A DNA stretch of 10,236 bases from an uncultured Spirochaetales bacterium (lineage in GTDB: Bacteria; Spirochaetota; Spirochaetia; Sphaerochaetales; Sphaerochaetaceae). The notes beneath the pieces were generated by a model. The model saw only the letters and a program-made list of their open reading frames with translations, was not told the origin of the DNA and did no database searches. This document shows positions 1 to 6,251 of the stretch, piece after piece. A program made the translations under genes and the position numbers. The stretch spans positions 1-10,236 of the forward strand of contig CAMEXG010000065.1 in the NCBI GenBank assembly GCA_945947045.1, read 5' to 3'. The stretch's first letter is position 1, and the number at the start of each line of letters is the position of its first letter.

Positions 1-598
1 CACCTCTGAAGCCATCTATTGCAATGATGTCTGCACCGCTACGTGCAATGCCGCTGGCAATTGCTGAGATGTTGTGGACGGAGGCTACCTTGACAATTAC
101 AGGCTTTTTATAGCCCGTCGCCTCTTTCAGCGATATTACAAGCTGCCTCAAATCTTCTATAGAGTATATATCGTGATGAGGAGCGGGGGAAACTGCATCC
201 GTCCCCTCTGGAATCATTCTTGTTCTTGAAACATCACCCACTATCTTCGCTCCAGGCAAGTGTCCGCCGATTCCAGGCTTGGCACCCTGCCCCATTTTGA
301 TCTCTATGGCGGCGCCACCTTCAAGATAACCCCTCCAGACACCGAATCTGCCGCTGGCGACCTGTACGATGGTATTTTTTCCATACTTATAAAAATCTTC
401 ATGGAGACCACCTTCTCCAGTGTTATAGAAAATACCAAGTTCCTCTGCAGCCTGAGCCAATGCAGAGTGGGCGTTGTAGCTGATCGAGCCATAACTCATG
501 GCAGAAAACATAACAGGAAGGGAGAGCTCCATTTGAGGAGGAAGATTATCAACAATCTCTCCCTTTTCATCTCTCTCTATTCTATCTGGCTTCTTTCC
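1..598 (-). CDS. gltB2: Glutamate synthase FMN domain (GltB2-like), 3' part, runs off left edge
   Basis: This leftward reading frame is open from just after the TAG at 599-601 to the window edge (199 codons, no stop). It encodes the start of the FMN-binding TIM-barrel domain of glutamate synthase, which makes two glutamates from 2-oxoglutarate and glutamine-derived ammonia in the cytoplasm. Visible family motifs are MFSAMSYGSISYNAH, YNTGEGG, IKMGQGAKPGIGGHLPG and SPAPHHDIYSIEDL, all close to the FMN domain of bacterial GltB. The C-terminal half of the barrel lies beyond the window. The segment is in the same frame as the ferredoxin part (602-1018), and the residues joining them look like one continuous protein. 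The first in-frame ATG after the TAG is at 530-532. It is preceded by CTTCCTCCTC, not a Shine-Dalgarno sequence, so independent initiation is poorly supported. I read it as the remainder of the upstream gene, broken or read through at TAG. The identity of the domain is near certain; its expression is not. Confidence 0.9.
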
Positions 599-601
599 CT
601 A
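599..601 (-). other. In-frame amber codon splitting the glutamate synthase FMN subunit
   Basis: On the minus strand the codons read GTG TCC TAG GGA AAG AAG CCA GAT. The protein before (PLREPMETRVS) and after (GKKPDRIERDEKGEI) the stop reads as one linker between the ferredoxin and FMN domains. One base change (for example TTG to TAG) explains it; no frameshift is needed. The other eight gene ends visible in the window all use TAA, and none of the complete genes contains an internal in-frame TAG. Confidence 0.85.
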
Positions 602-1018
602 GGACACCCTTGTCTCCATAGGCTCACGAAGTGGATCGATGGACGGATTTGTGACTTGGCTTGCGTTAATTAGAATCTTATCCCAGTAAACAGGGTATGG
701 TTCTGGGTTACCCATGCTGGAAAGGAGCACGCCTCCTGTATTGGCTTCCTTAATAATACCGCTTATTATTCCTGGTCTCCAGTTTGCGTTGTCACGAAAA
801 GAACAACCGCTTTTTACAATCTTAATAGCATGCTCCGGGCAGAATGCGATGCACCTGAGACAGTCCACGCACTTTGTGTCATCGCTAAGCACCATCTTCT
901 TGTCTTGAGAGAAAAAATGGACACCGTTTGCACACTCTTTTATACATCTGCCACAGCGGGTACACCTATCGTATCTTACTACTTCGAACTCCGGATATAT
1001 TACACTTCTGATAGCCAT
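599..1018 (-). CDS. gltB2: Glutamate synthase ferredoxin domain (2x[4Fe-4S]), N-terminal part of GltB2, ends at TAG
   Basis: This 139-residue product carries two [4Fe-4S] motifs, CTRCGRCIKEC (about residues 19-29) and CVDCLRCIAFCP (about 51-62), followed by WRPGIISGIIKEANTGG and DPLREPMETRV. That is the N-terminal electron-transfer domain and linker which, in archaeal and clostridial-type glutamate synthases, is fused to the FMN domain in one polypeptide of roughly 500 residues. The ATG at 1016-1018 is chosen because GAAGGAGAGG lies just upstream, inside the last codons of the preceding glutaminase gene, and because the family begins shortly before the first cysteine motif. A longer in-frame start at 1150 would run deep into that neighbour and is rejected. 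The gap to the glutaminase stop is 1 base, so the two are co-transcribed and probably translationally coupled. The frame stops at TAG 599-601, but family-like sequence resumes directly after it, so this is probably a truncated piece rather than a free ferredoxin. Confidence 0.88.
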   Translation of the reverse strand: MAIRSVIYPEFEVVRYDRCTRCGRCIKECANGVHFFSQDKKMVLSDDTKCVDCLRCIAFCPEHAIKIVKSGCSFRDNANWRPGIISGIIKEANTGGVLLSSMGNPEPYPVYWDKILINASQVTNPSIDPLREPMETRVS

Positions 1019-1019
1019 T

Positions 1020-2108
1020 TTATACCTCTCCTTCAACTCTGATGACGACAGCTTCTCCTCCCATAGGGAATCTAAAACCACCGGCATTTCTATCTGCCGA
1101 GAGAATATCAGACTCTTCACTGGCGACATAAACCATATCCTTGTTCTCACCCACCACCATACTTCTCAGTTTCAGTCTGTCATTGAGGGCCATGAGACCG
1201 CCGGTAAAGCCGAATACAATTGAAAACGGTCCTGTAATAAGAAGAGAAGAGAACATAGTTCTCAAATACGTCAGTCTCTTTCTCTCTTTTTCATTTTTAC
1301 TCTCAATTGTAGACCAGAAAGGAGCGGCAATTACATTAGCGGCTTCTTCCGGTGTAAGTCCTTGTTTTCTAACAAGATAATCCAGTATGTATGTGATGAC
1401 TTCCGTATCGGTCTGCAAAGAGCAGCGATAGCCGAACATCTCCACAAAACGTCTATTTGCATCATAGCTTGAAATCTCGCCGTTATGGACGACGGAGAAA
1501 TCGAGAAGAGAAAAGGGATGGGCTCCACCCCACCATCCAGGAGTATTAGTAGGATATCTGCCATGGGCAGTCCAACTGTATCCTTCGATTTCATCGATTT
1601 TATAGAAGACACCAACATCTTCCGGATACCCCACAGCCTTAAAAGTACCCATGTTCTTGCCGGAAGAAAAGACATAGGCACCATCGATTGTGGAGTTTAC
1701 TTTAGTGACAGCCCTTACAGTATACTCGTCTTCATCCAGCATCTCCCGTTCTACGATACTTCTAAGTGGTGAAAGGAAATAACGCCAGATAAGAGGAACA
1801 TCAGTAATCTCAGGGATTTTGTGTGTCGGAATCACTTCCGCCTGTACTATTTCAAATCTCTCCTTCAAAAACGCTTCGGTTTCAACCCTTGCATTTCTAT
1901 CACTGTAGAAAATGTGGAAAGCATAGTAGTCTTTGTACTCCGGATATATGCCATAAGCAGCAAAACCGCCGCCAAGACCATTAGATCTTTCATGCATCAC
2001 CTCCATAGCCTTTATCATGCCTTCTCCGGTAAAGAGATTACCTTTTCTGCTGATGGCTGCGCTTATTGCACACCCTGACGGAATTCTGACCTCCCCTTCC
2101 AATTTCAT
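1020..2108 (-). CDS. gltB1: Glutamate synthase glutaminase subunit (class II glutamine amidotransferase, GltB1-like)
   Basis: This 362-residue protein is the stand-alone amidotransferase subunit of a split glutamate synthase. It hydrolyses glutamine and channels the ammonia to the FMN subunit encoded next. Class II (Ntn) amidotransferase signatures are visible: IPSGCAIS with Cys13 as the candidate nucleophile, RSNGLGGGFAAYGIYPEY (41-58), AHGRYPTN with His182 and Arg184, VVHNGEISSY (207-215) and QTDTEV (232-237). The catalytic Cys is not at position 2, so a 12-residue leader would have to be removed to expose it as the N-terminal residue; that is inferred from the class mechanism. The ATG at 2106-2108 follows AGGGG with good spacing. 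The stop (TAA, 1020-1022) is 1 base before the next gene's ATG, and its final codons hold that gene's ribosome binding site. It is the first gene of a leftward operon, divergent from glnN. The third (GXGXG) glutamate synthase domain is not in view and may lie left of the window. Confidence 0.93.
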   Translation of the reverse strand: MKLEGEVRIPSGCAISAAISRKGNLFTGEGMIKAMEVMHERSNGLGGGFAAYGIYPEYKDYYAFHIFYSDRNARVETEAFLKERFEIVQAEVIPTHKIPEITDVPLIWRYFLSPLRSIVEREMLDEDEYTVRAVTKVNSTIDGAYVFSSGKNMGTFKAVGYPEDVGVFYKIDEIEGYSWTAHGRYPTNTPGWWGGAHPFSLLDFSVVHNGEISSYDANRRFVEMFGYRCSLQTDTEVITYILDYLVRKQGLTPEEAANVIAAPFWSTIESKNEKERKRLTYLRTMFSSLLITGPFSIVFGFTGGLMALNDRLKLRSMVVGENKDMVYVASEESDILSADRNAGGFRFPMGGEAVVIRVEGEV

Positions 2109-2111
2109 ATT

Positions 2112-2116
2112 TAGCC
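2112..2116 (-). promoter_or_regulatory. Ribosome binding site of the glutaminase subunit gene
   Basis: The minus strand reads TTTTTTTATAGGGGCTAAATATG. The AGGGG run lies about 7 bases before the ATG at 2106-2108 and fixes that start. It is preceded directly by a run of seven T residues. Confidence 0.5.
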
Positions 2117-2137
2117 CCTATAAAAAAAGTTGATGTG

Positions 2138-2167
2138 TTGGTAGCATACATAGGCGTTTTTAGTCAA
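2138..2167 (-). promoter_or_regulatory. Putative promoter of the leftward glutamate synthase operon
   Basis: On the minus strand a -35 box TTGACT (2162-2167) is followed after 18 bases by TACCAA (2138-2143), which has an extended -10 TG one base upstream. The -35 is a 5/6 match to TTGACA, but the -10 is weak (3/6), so the exact -10 is uncertain. It is the only convincing -35 between the two divergent genes on this strand. Confidence 0.4.
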
Positions 2168-2271
2168 TCCTCAATCTGAATATCTTATTTTTATGTTTAC
2201 CCAAATGTTATTATTGAAACAAATTAGGATATGGTCTCTTAATTTATCTTCAAAAAAGTTAAAAAAGGGTG

Positions 2272-2301
2272 TTGACGAGAAAGAAGAAAAAGTTCTATTG
2301 T
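2272..2301 (+). promoter_or_regulatory. Putative sigma70-type promoter of glnN-asnB
   Basis: TTGACG (2272-2277) and TATTGT (2296-2301) are separated by 18 bases. Transcription would start near 2308, giving a leader of about 70 bases that holds a complete terminator-like hairpin before the glnN ribosome binding site. The -35 is a 5/6 match and the -10 a 4/6 match to consensus. No second strong promoter was found further upstream; TTGAAA at about 2215 lacks a good -10. Confidence 0.55.
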
Positions 2302-2311
2302 GCAGTAGAAA

Positions 2312-2361
2312 GGCAATGACGTCTTTGGAACATAACCCAGAGCCGTCATTGCCCTTTTTTT
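2312..2361 (+). terminator. Intrinsic terminator / attenuator hairpin in the glnN leader
   Basis: GGCAATGACG (2312-2321) pairs perfectly with CGTCATTGCC (2344-2353). After a single T/C mismatch, CTTTGG (2323-2328) pairs with CCAGAG (2337-2342), closing an 8-base loop, AACATAAC. One C and then seven T residues follow (2355-2361). This 16-pair stem plus U-tract is a textbook intrinsic terminator. It lies between the promoter at 2272-2301 and the glnN ribosome binding site, so unregulated it would stop transcription about 50 bases after the start. No gene upstream needs it, because the neighbour is divergent. It therefore looks like an attenuator that must be overcome for glnN-asnB to be expressed. 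The antiterminating signal (an ANTAR-type protein, another RNA-binding protein, a small molecule or translation) cannot be read from the sequence. Confidence 0.75.
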
Positions 2362-2364
2362 ATT

Positions 2365-2369
2365 GGAGG
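2365..2369 (+). promoter_or_regulatory. Ribosome binding site of glnN
   Basis: GGAGG lies 7 bases before the glnN ATG (2377-2379) and only 3 bases after the U-tract of the leader hairpin. It is not sequestered in that stem, which argues for control at the level of transcription rather than translation. Confidence 0.7.
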
Positions 2370-2376
2370 CAAAGAA

Positions 2377-4470
2377 ATGAAAGACGTAACTGACATTTTC
2401 GGATCATTAGTTTTCGACGACAGAATGATGAAAGCCTGCCTTTCCCAGAGTGTTTACAATTCACTGAGAAAGACAATCGATGAGGGTGCTCCCCTTGATG
2501 TCAACTGTGCAAATGCAGTTGCAGAAGCTATGAAGAATTGGGCCGTTGAAAATGGAGCTACACATTTCACTCATTGGTTCCAACCATTAACAGGAATAAC
2601 GGCAGAGAAGCATGATTCATTTATCACACCCTCCCCTGATGGAAGAGTGATGATGGAGTTCAGTGGAAAAGAGCTTATCAAAGGTGAGCCTGATGCATCA
2701 TCCTTCCCTTCAGGTGGTCTCAGAGCAACCTTCGAAGCACGTGGATACACTGCTTGGGACCCTACAAGCTATGCATTCATCAAAGACAACACTCTATGTA
2801 TCCCTACAGCTTTCTGTTCTTATACAGGTGAAGCCTTAGACAAGAAGACACCTCTCTTGAGAAGTATGGAGGCTATCAACAGATCTGCTCTTCGTATTCT
2901 CCGTCTCTTTGGCAACGAAGAGGTAAAGAGCGTCAAGACAAGTGTCGGTCCTGAACAGGAATACTTCCTTGTAGATAAGGAAATGTATCTTAAGAGAAAG
3001 GACTTGGTCTTCACCGGACGAACACTTTTCGGAGCATCGGCTCCAAAAGGACAGGAAATGGAGGACCACTACTTCGGTTCAATCAAACCCCGTGTCGCTG
3101 CATTTATGCAGGATCTGAACGAAGAGTTGTGGAAACATGGAATCCTTGCCAAGACTGAACATAATGAAGTCGCTCCTGCCCAGCATGAAATGGCACCTAT
3201 ATTCTCCACTACCAACATTGCAGCAGACCACAACCAGCTGACTATGGAATTAATGCAGAAGGTGGCAGATAGACATGGCCTTGTCTGCCTACTACATGAG
3301 AAACCATTCGCTGGTGTCAACGGCAGCGGAAAGCACAACAACTGGTCTATGGCTACCGACAACGGCATCAACCTCCTGTCTCCTGGCGAAACGCCATATG
3401 AGAATGCACAGTTTCTGCTTTTCCTTTCTGCTGTAATCAAGGCGGTGGACGAATATCAGGACCTTTTGAGGATATCTGTGGCATCTGCAGGCAACGACCA
3501 TAGACTTGGAGCAAACGAAGCACCTCCTGCAATCGTCTCTATCTTTGTAGGTGACGAATTGGAAGGAATCATCGAGTCTATTGAGAGTGACAACAGCTAC
3601 GAAGGCACAAAGAAGAAGACAATGAAGCTTGGTGCCAAGGTTCTCCCGAGATTCCTGAGAGACACTACAGATAGAAACAGAACAAGTCCTTTCGCATTCA
3701 CAGGAAACAAGTTTGAGTTCAGAATGCTTGGATCTTCCGCTTCTATCAGCGATGCAAACATTTACATCAACTCTGCAGTTGCATCAGTCCTTGGTGAGTT
3801 TGCAGACATTCTTGAAAAGAGCACCGACTTCGAAAGTGATGTTCATACTCTGATCCGTGATACTCTTATCGCACATAAGAGAATTATCTTCAACGGAAAC
3901 GGTTACGATGAAGCATGGGTTAAGGAGGCAGAGGCAAGAGGACTTTCCAACTATAGGACAACTCCTGATTGTATTCCTCACATGCTTGACCAGAAGAATG
4001 TCGATCTTTTGACAAGAGAAGGCATCTTCAGCGAGAAAGAAATCAAGAGCAGAGTCGAGACCACACTTGAAAACTACTCTAAGACTGTCCTTATTGAAGC
4101 CAATACAATGGTGGATATGGCCCAGAGAGACTATCTCCCGGCTATCGAAGGTTATACTTCCGAGCTTTTGGATACTCTAATAAAGAAAGAGAAGTATCAG
4201 GCATTCGCCCAGTCTGGATATGAAAAGTCTACAATCTCCAAGCTCAGCGCTCTTTCAGACTCAATTGCATCTAGTTCAGATGAACTCTCCCATGCAATTG
4301 TAAAGACAAAGGGAATCGCTTCAGAAGAAGAGAAGAGCTACTCTGTCAGAGACAATGTCATTCCTTTGATGCAGAGTCTTAGAGCATTTGTAGATGAAGC
4401 GGAGACTATTTGTTCTTCTTCCTATTGGCCGGTACCGGTATATGGCGACCTATTGTTTAGTGTGAGGTAA
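2377..4470 (+). CDS. glnN: Glutamine synthetase type III (GlnN)
   Basis: This 697-residue cytoplasmic enzyme forms glutamine from glutamate, ammonia and ATP. Its length fits the large type III family (about 700 residues), unlike GSI (about 450-470). Characteristic type III features are visible: an N-terminal region with HWFQPLTG (66-73) and FPSGGLRATFEARGYTAWDP (110-129), metal and glutamate site segments SVGPEQEYF (189-197) and TEHNEVAPAQHE (260-271), ATP-site segment VNGSGKHNNWSMATDNG (314-330), RLGANEAPPAIVSIFVG (376-392) and NRTSPFAFTGNKFEFRMLGS (434-453), then a helical C-terminal region typical of GSIII. All key motifs look intact. The ATG at 2377 is fixed by GGAGG 7 bases upstream. It is the first gene of an operon with asnB, 4 bases apart, and its stop region carries the asnB ribosome binding site. 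Expression probably depends on read-through of the hairpin at 2312-2361. The neighbouring glutamate synthase would use its product to complete a GS-GOGAT cycle. Confidence 0.97.
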   Translation: MKDVTDIFGSLVFDDRMMKACLSQSVYNSLRKTIDEGAPLDVNCANAVAEAMKNWAVENGATHFTHWFQPLTGITAEKHDSFITPSPDGRVMMEFSGKELIKGEPDASSFPSGGLRATFEARGYTAWDPTSYAFIKDNTLCIPTAFCSYTGEALDKKTPLLRSMEAINRSALRILRLFGNEEVKSVKTSVGPEQEYFLVDKEMYLKRKDLVFTGRTLFGASAPKGQEMEDHYFGSIKPRVAAFMQDLNEELWKHGILAKTEHNEVAPAQHEMAPIFSTTNIAADHNQLTMELMQKVADRHGLVCLLHEKPFAGVNGSGKHNNWSMATDNGINLLSPGETPYENAQFLLFLSAVIKAVDEYQDLLRISVASAGNDHRLGANEAPPAIVSIFVGDELEGIIESIESDNSYEGTKKKTMKLGAKVLPRFLRDTTDRNRTSPFAFTGNKFEFRMLGSSASISDANIYINSAVASVLGEFADILEKSTDFESDVHTLIRDTLIAHKRIIFNGNGYDEAWVKEAEARGLSNYRTTPDCIPHMLDQKNVDLLTREGIFSEKEIKSRVETTLENYSKTVLIEANTMVDMAQRDYLPAIEGYTSELLDTLIKKEKYQAFAQSGYEKSTISKLSALSDSIASSSDELSHAIVKTKGIASEEEKSYSVRDNVIPLMQSLRAFVDEAETICSSSYWPVPVYGDLLFSVR

Positions 4471-4474
4471 TTTT

Positions 4475-6055
4475 ATGTGTTCTATAATGGTTGATACAGG
4501 TTCAGGTATTTCTGAGGCAAGATTTAGAGATGCTTTCTCAAAGACTATCAGCAGAGGACCAGACGATACAAGAATAATATCAAAAGGCAGTGGAATCATG
4601 GGATTCCACCGTCTTTCTATTATGGGTCTCACCCCGGAAGGAATGCAGCCCTTCCTCCTAGGTGACGACGCCGTTGTATGTAATGGTGAGATTTATGGAT
4701 TTATGAAACTGAAAAAAGAGTTGGAGAGAAAGTATTCTTTTGTCTCTGATTCCGACTGCGAGATACTCCTTCCTCTTTGGAAAGAGTATGGCACCGATAT
4801 GTTCAAGATGCTGGACGCTGAGTTTGCACTTGTTTTATATGACGGCGCCACTTCATCTTTCGTAGCAGCCAGGGATCCCATCGGTATTCGTCCCCTCTAC
4901 TATGGATATGGTGAAGGAGAAAAAATTATCTTCGCCTCGGAGCCAAAGAACCTGGTAGGTTTGTGTGGTACTATTCTCCCCTTCCCTCCTGGACATTTTT
5001 ATTACAAGGGTGAGTTTGTTCCATATTCCACAATATATCACGCACCTTCTTATGTTTCTGATAATCTTGAGACAGTCTCCAAAAACATTCGGGAAAAGTT
5101 AATGAAGGGCGTTGAGAAGAGATTGGTTTCAGACTCGAAAGTCGGATTCCTTCTTTCAGGAGGCTTAGACTCTTCTTTGGTCTGTGCAATAGCACAGAAG
5201 CATTGTGACAAGCCCATCAAAACCTTCGCAATCGGAATGGATAAGGATGCCATCGATCTCAAATATGCAAAAGAGACGGCTGATTATATCGGAAGCGATC
5301 ACACCGAAGTCATTATTAATAAGGATATAGTCCTCTCTTCTCTGGAAAGAGTTATTGAGCTTTTGGGCACTTACGATATAACTACAATCAGGGCAAGTAT
5401 GGGTATGTACCTAGTCTGTAAGTATATCCATGAATTTACCGATATACGTGTAATCCTTACAGGTGAAATTTCCGATGAACTTTTCGGTTATAAGTACACG
5501 GACTTCGCACCGTCTGCAGATGAATTCCAGAAAGAAGCTGAAAAGAGAATCAGAGAGATACACATGTATGATGTATTGAGGGCTGACAGATGTATTTCTG
5601 TCAACTCTCTTGAAGCGAGGGTGCCTTTCGGTGATTTGGATTTTGTAAAGTACGTCATGTCCATAGACCCGAAAATGAAGCTGAACACCTATGGTAAGGG
5701 AAAGTATCTATTGCGTCATGCCTTTGAAAAAGATGATCTTCTCCCTCAGTCTATTCTCTGGAGAGAAAAGGCGGCGTTTTCAGATGCAGTGGGTCATTCT
5801 ATGGTCGACTACCTAAAAGAGTATGCAGATGGCTTATACACAGACAGCGAGGCTGAAGAGAAGTACAAGAAGTATAGTAACCCTACTCCATTTACAAAGG
5901 AATCTCTTCTTTATAGGGAAATCTTTGAAAAGTACTACCCTGGTCAAAGCCAGATGGTCGTAGACTACTGGATGCCCAACAAAGAATGGGAAGGATGCAA
6001 CGTCAACGACCCATCTGCAAGAGTTCTTTCAAACTATGGACAAAGCGGCGTATAA
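4475..6055 (+). CDS. asnB: Asparagine synthetase, glutamine-hydrolysing (AsnB)
   Basis: This 526-residue enzyme amidates aspartate to asparagine with ATP, using ammonia from glutamine. The N-terminal class II amidotransferase domain begins MCSI, so Cys2 becomes the N-terminal nucleophile after Met removal. It also shows SRGPDD (26-31), GFHRLSI (43-49), CNGEIYG (69-75), SDCE (93-96) and AARDPIGIRPLYYG (131-144). The C-terminal synthetase domain has the PP-loop pyrophosphatase motif LLSGGLDSS (226-234), ILTGEISDELFGY (about 333-345) and SLEARVPF (about 386-393), with conserved WREKAAFSDAVG near the end. Length is slightly below E. coli AsnB (554). GAGG, 7 bases before the ATG, overlaps the end of glnN, so the pair is co-transcribed. 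The glutamine made by GlnN is this enzyme's amide donor. Cysteine-2, the PP-loop and the SLEARVPF segment are all present, so it should use glutamine rather than only free ammonia. Confidence 0.95.
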   Translation: MCSIMVDTGSGISEARFRDAFSKTISRGPDDTRIISKGSGIMGFHRLSIMGLTPEGMQPFLLGDDAVVCNGEIYGFMKLKKELERKYSFVSDSDCEILLPLWKEYGTDMFKMLDAEFALVLYDGATSSFVAARDPIGIRPLYYGYGEGEKIIFASEPKNLVGLCGTILPFPPGHFYYKGEFVPYSTIYHAPSYVSDNLETVSKNIREKLMKGVEKRLVSDSKVGFLLSGGLDSSLVCAIAQKHCDKPIKTFAIGMDKDAIDLKYAKETADYIGSDHTEVIINKDIVLSSLERVIELLGTYDITTIRASMGMYLVCKYIHEFTDIRVILTGEISDELFGYKYTDFAPSADEFQKEAEKRIREIHMYDVLRADRCISVNSLEARVPFGDLDFVKYVMSIDPKMKLNTYGKGKYLLRHAFEKDDLLPQSILWREKAAFSDAVGHSMVDYLKEYADGLYTDSEAEEKYKKYSNPTPFTKESLLYREIFEKYYPGQSQMVVDYWMPNKEWEGCNVNDPSARVLSNYGQSGV

Positions 6056-6076
6056 CGATTACAAACACGAATATGC

Positions 6077-6107
6077 AGGGCCAAGGTATTTACTTTGGTC
6101 CTTTTTT
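6077..6107 (+). terminator. Intrinsic terminator of the glnN-asnB operon
   Basis: AGGGCCAAGG (6077-6086) pairs over 10 positions, including two G-T pairs, with CTTTGGTCCT (6093-6102) around the loop TATTTA. A run of six T residues (6102-6107) follows. It sits 21 bases after the asnB stop. Confidence 0.85.
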
Positions 6108-6146
6108 ATCCTTGAAAAACAATTAAGTATCTAACATTTTACAACT

Positions 6147-6176
6147 TCACATGAATTTGTTCACTTTTGAATGTGA
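6147..6176 (+). repeat. Short inverted repeat upstream of the lipid kinase promoter
   Basis: TCACAT (6147-6152) and ATGTGA (6171-6176) form a 6-base inverted repeat with an 18-base spacer. TTCAC also occurs at 6146-6150 and 6160-6164. The block ends 5 bases before the -35 box, where a regulator could bind. It is short enough to be chance. Confidence 0.25.
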
Positions 6177-6181
6177 CAGAA

Positions 6182-6210
6182 TTGACCTCTTTTGTAAAAA
6201 CATTTATAGA
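6182..6210 (+). promoter_or_regulatory. Sigma70-type promoter of the lipid kinase gene
   Basis: TTGACC (6182-6187) and TATAGA (6205-6210) are separated by the ideal 17 bases. The predicted start near 6217 gives a leader of about 35 bases that contains the AGGAG ribosome binding site at 6237-6241. Confidence 0.65.
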
Positions 6211-6251
6211 CTTAAAAAAAATACTTTTCCCCATATAGGAGTACAAAACCA

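Noticed and set aside
599..601. TAG as evidence of a general alternative genetic code
   Set aside because: Complete genes in the window have no internal in-frame TAG, so wide reassignment is not supported; one site fits mutation, error or local read-through better.
260..673. 137-codon rightward ORF opposite the FMN domain
   Set aside because: It is the antisense of strongly conserved glutamate synthase sequence and shows no family features or ribosome binding site.
599..1150. Longer start for the ferredoxin-domain protein at 1150
   Set aside because: It would overlap the glutaminase gene by over 100 bases; the added residues are out-of-frame readings of that gene, and a good ribosome binding site marks the ATG at 1016-1018.
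2193..2393. 66-codon rightward ORF across the glnN control region
   Set aside because: No ribosome binding site; it runs through the promoter and terminator hairpin and overlaps the glnN start. Its composition is low-complexity Lys/Leu. Only the inner ATG at 2316 was kept as a speculative leader.
6147..6176. CRP-like operator upstream of the lipid kinase gene
   Set aside because: The half-sites are TCACAT/ATGTGA with an 18-base spacer, in the opposite order and with the wrong spacing for a TGTGA-N6-TCACA site.
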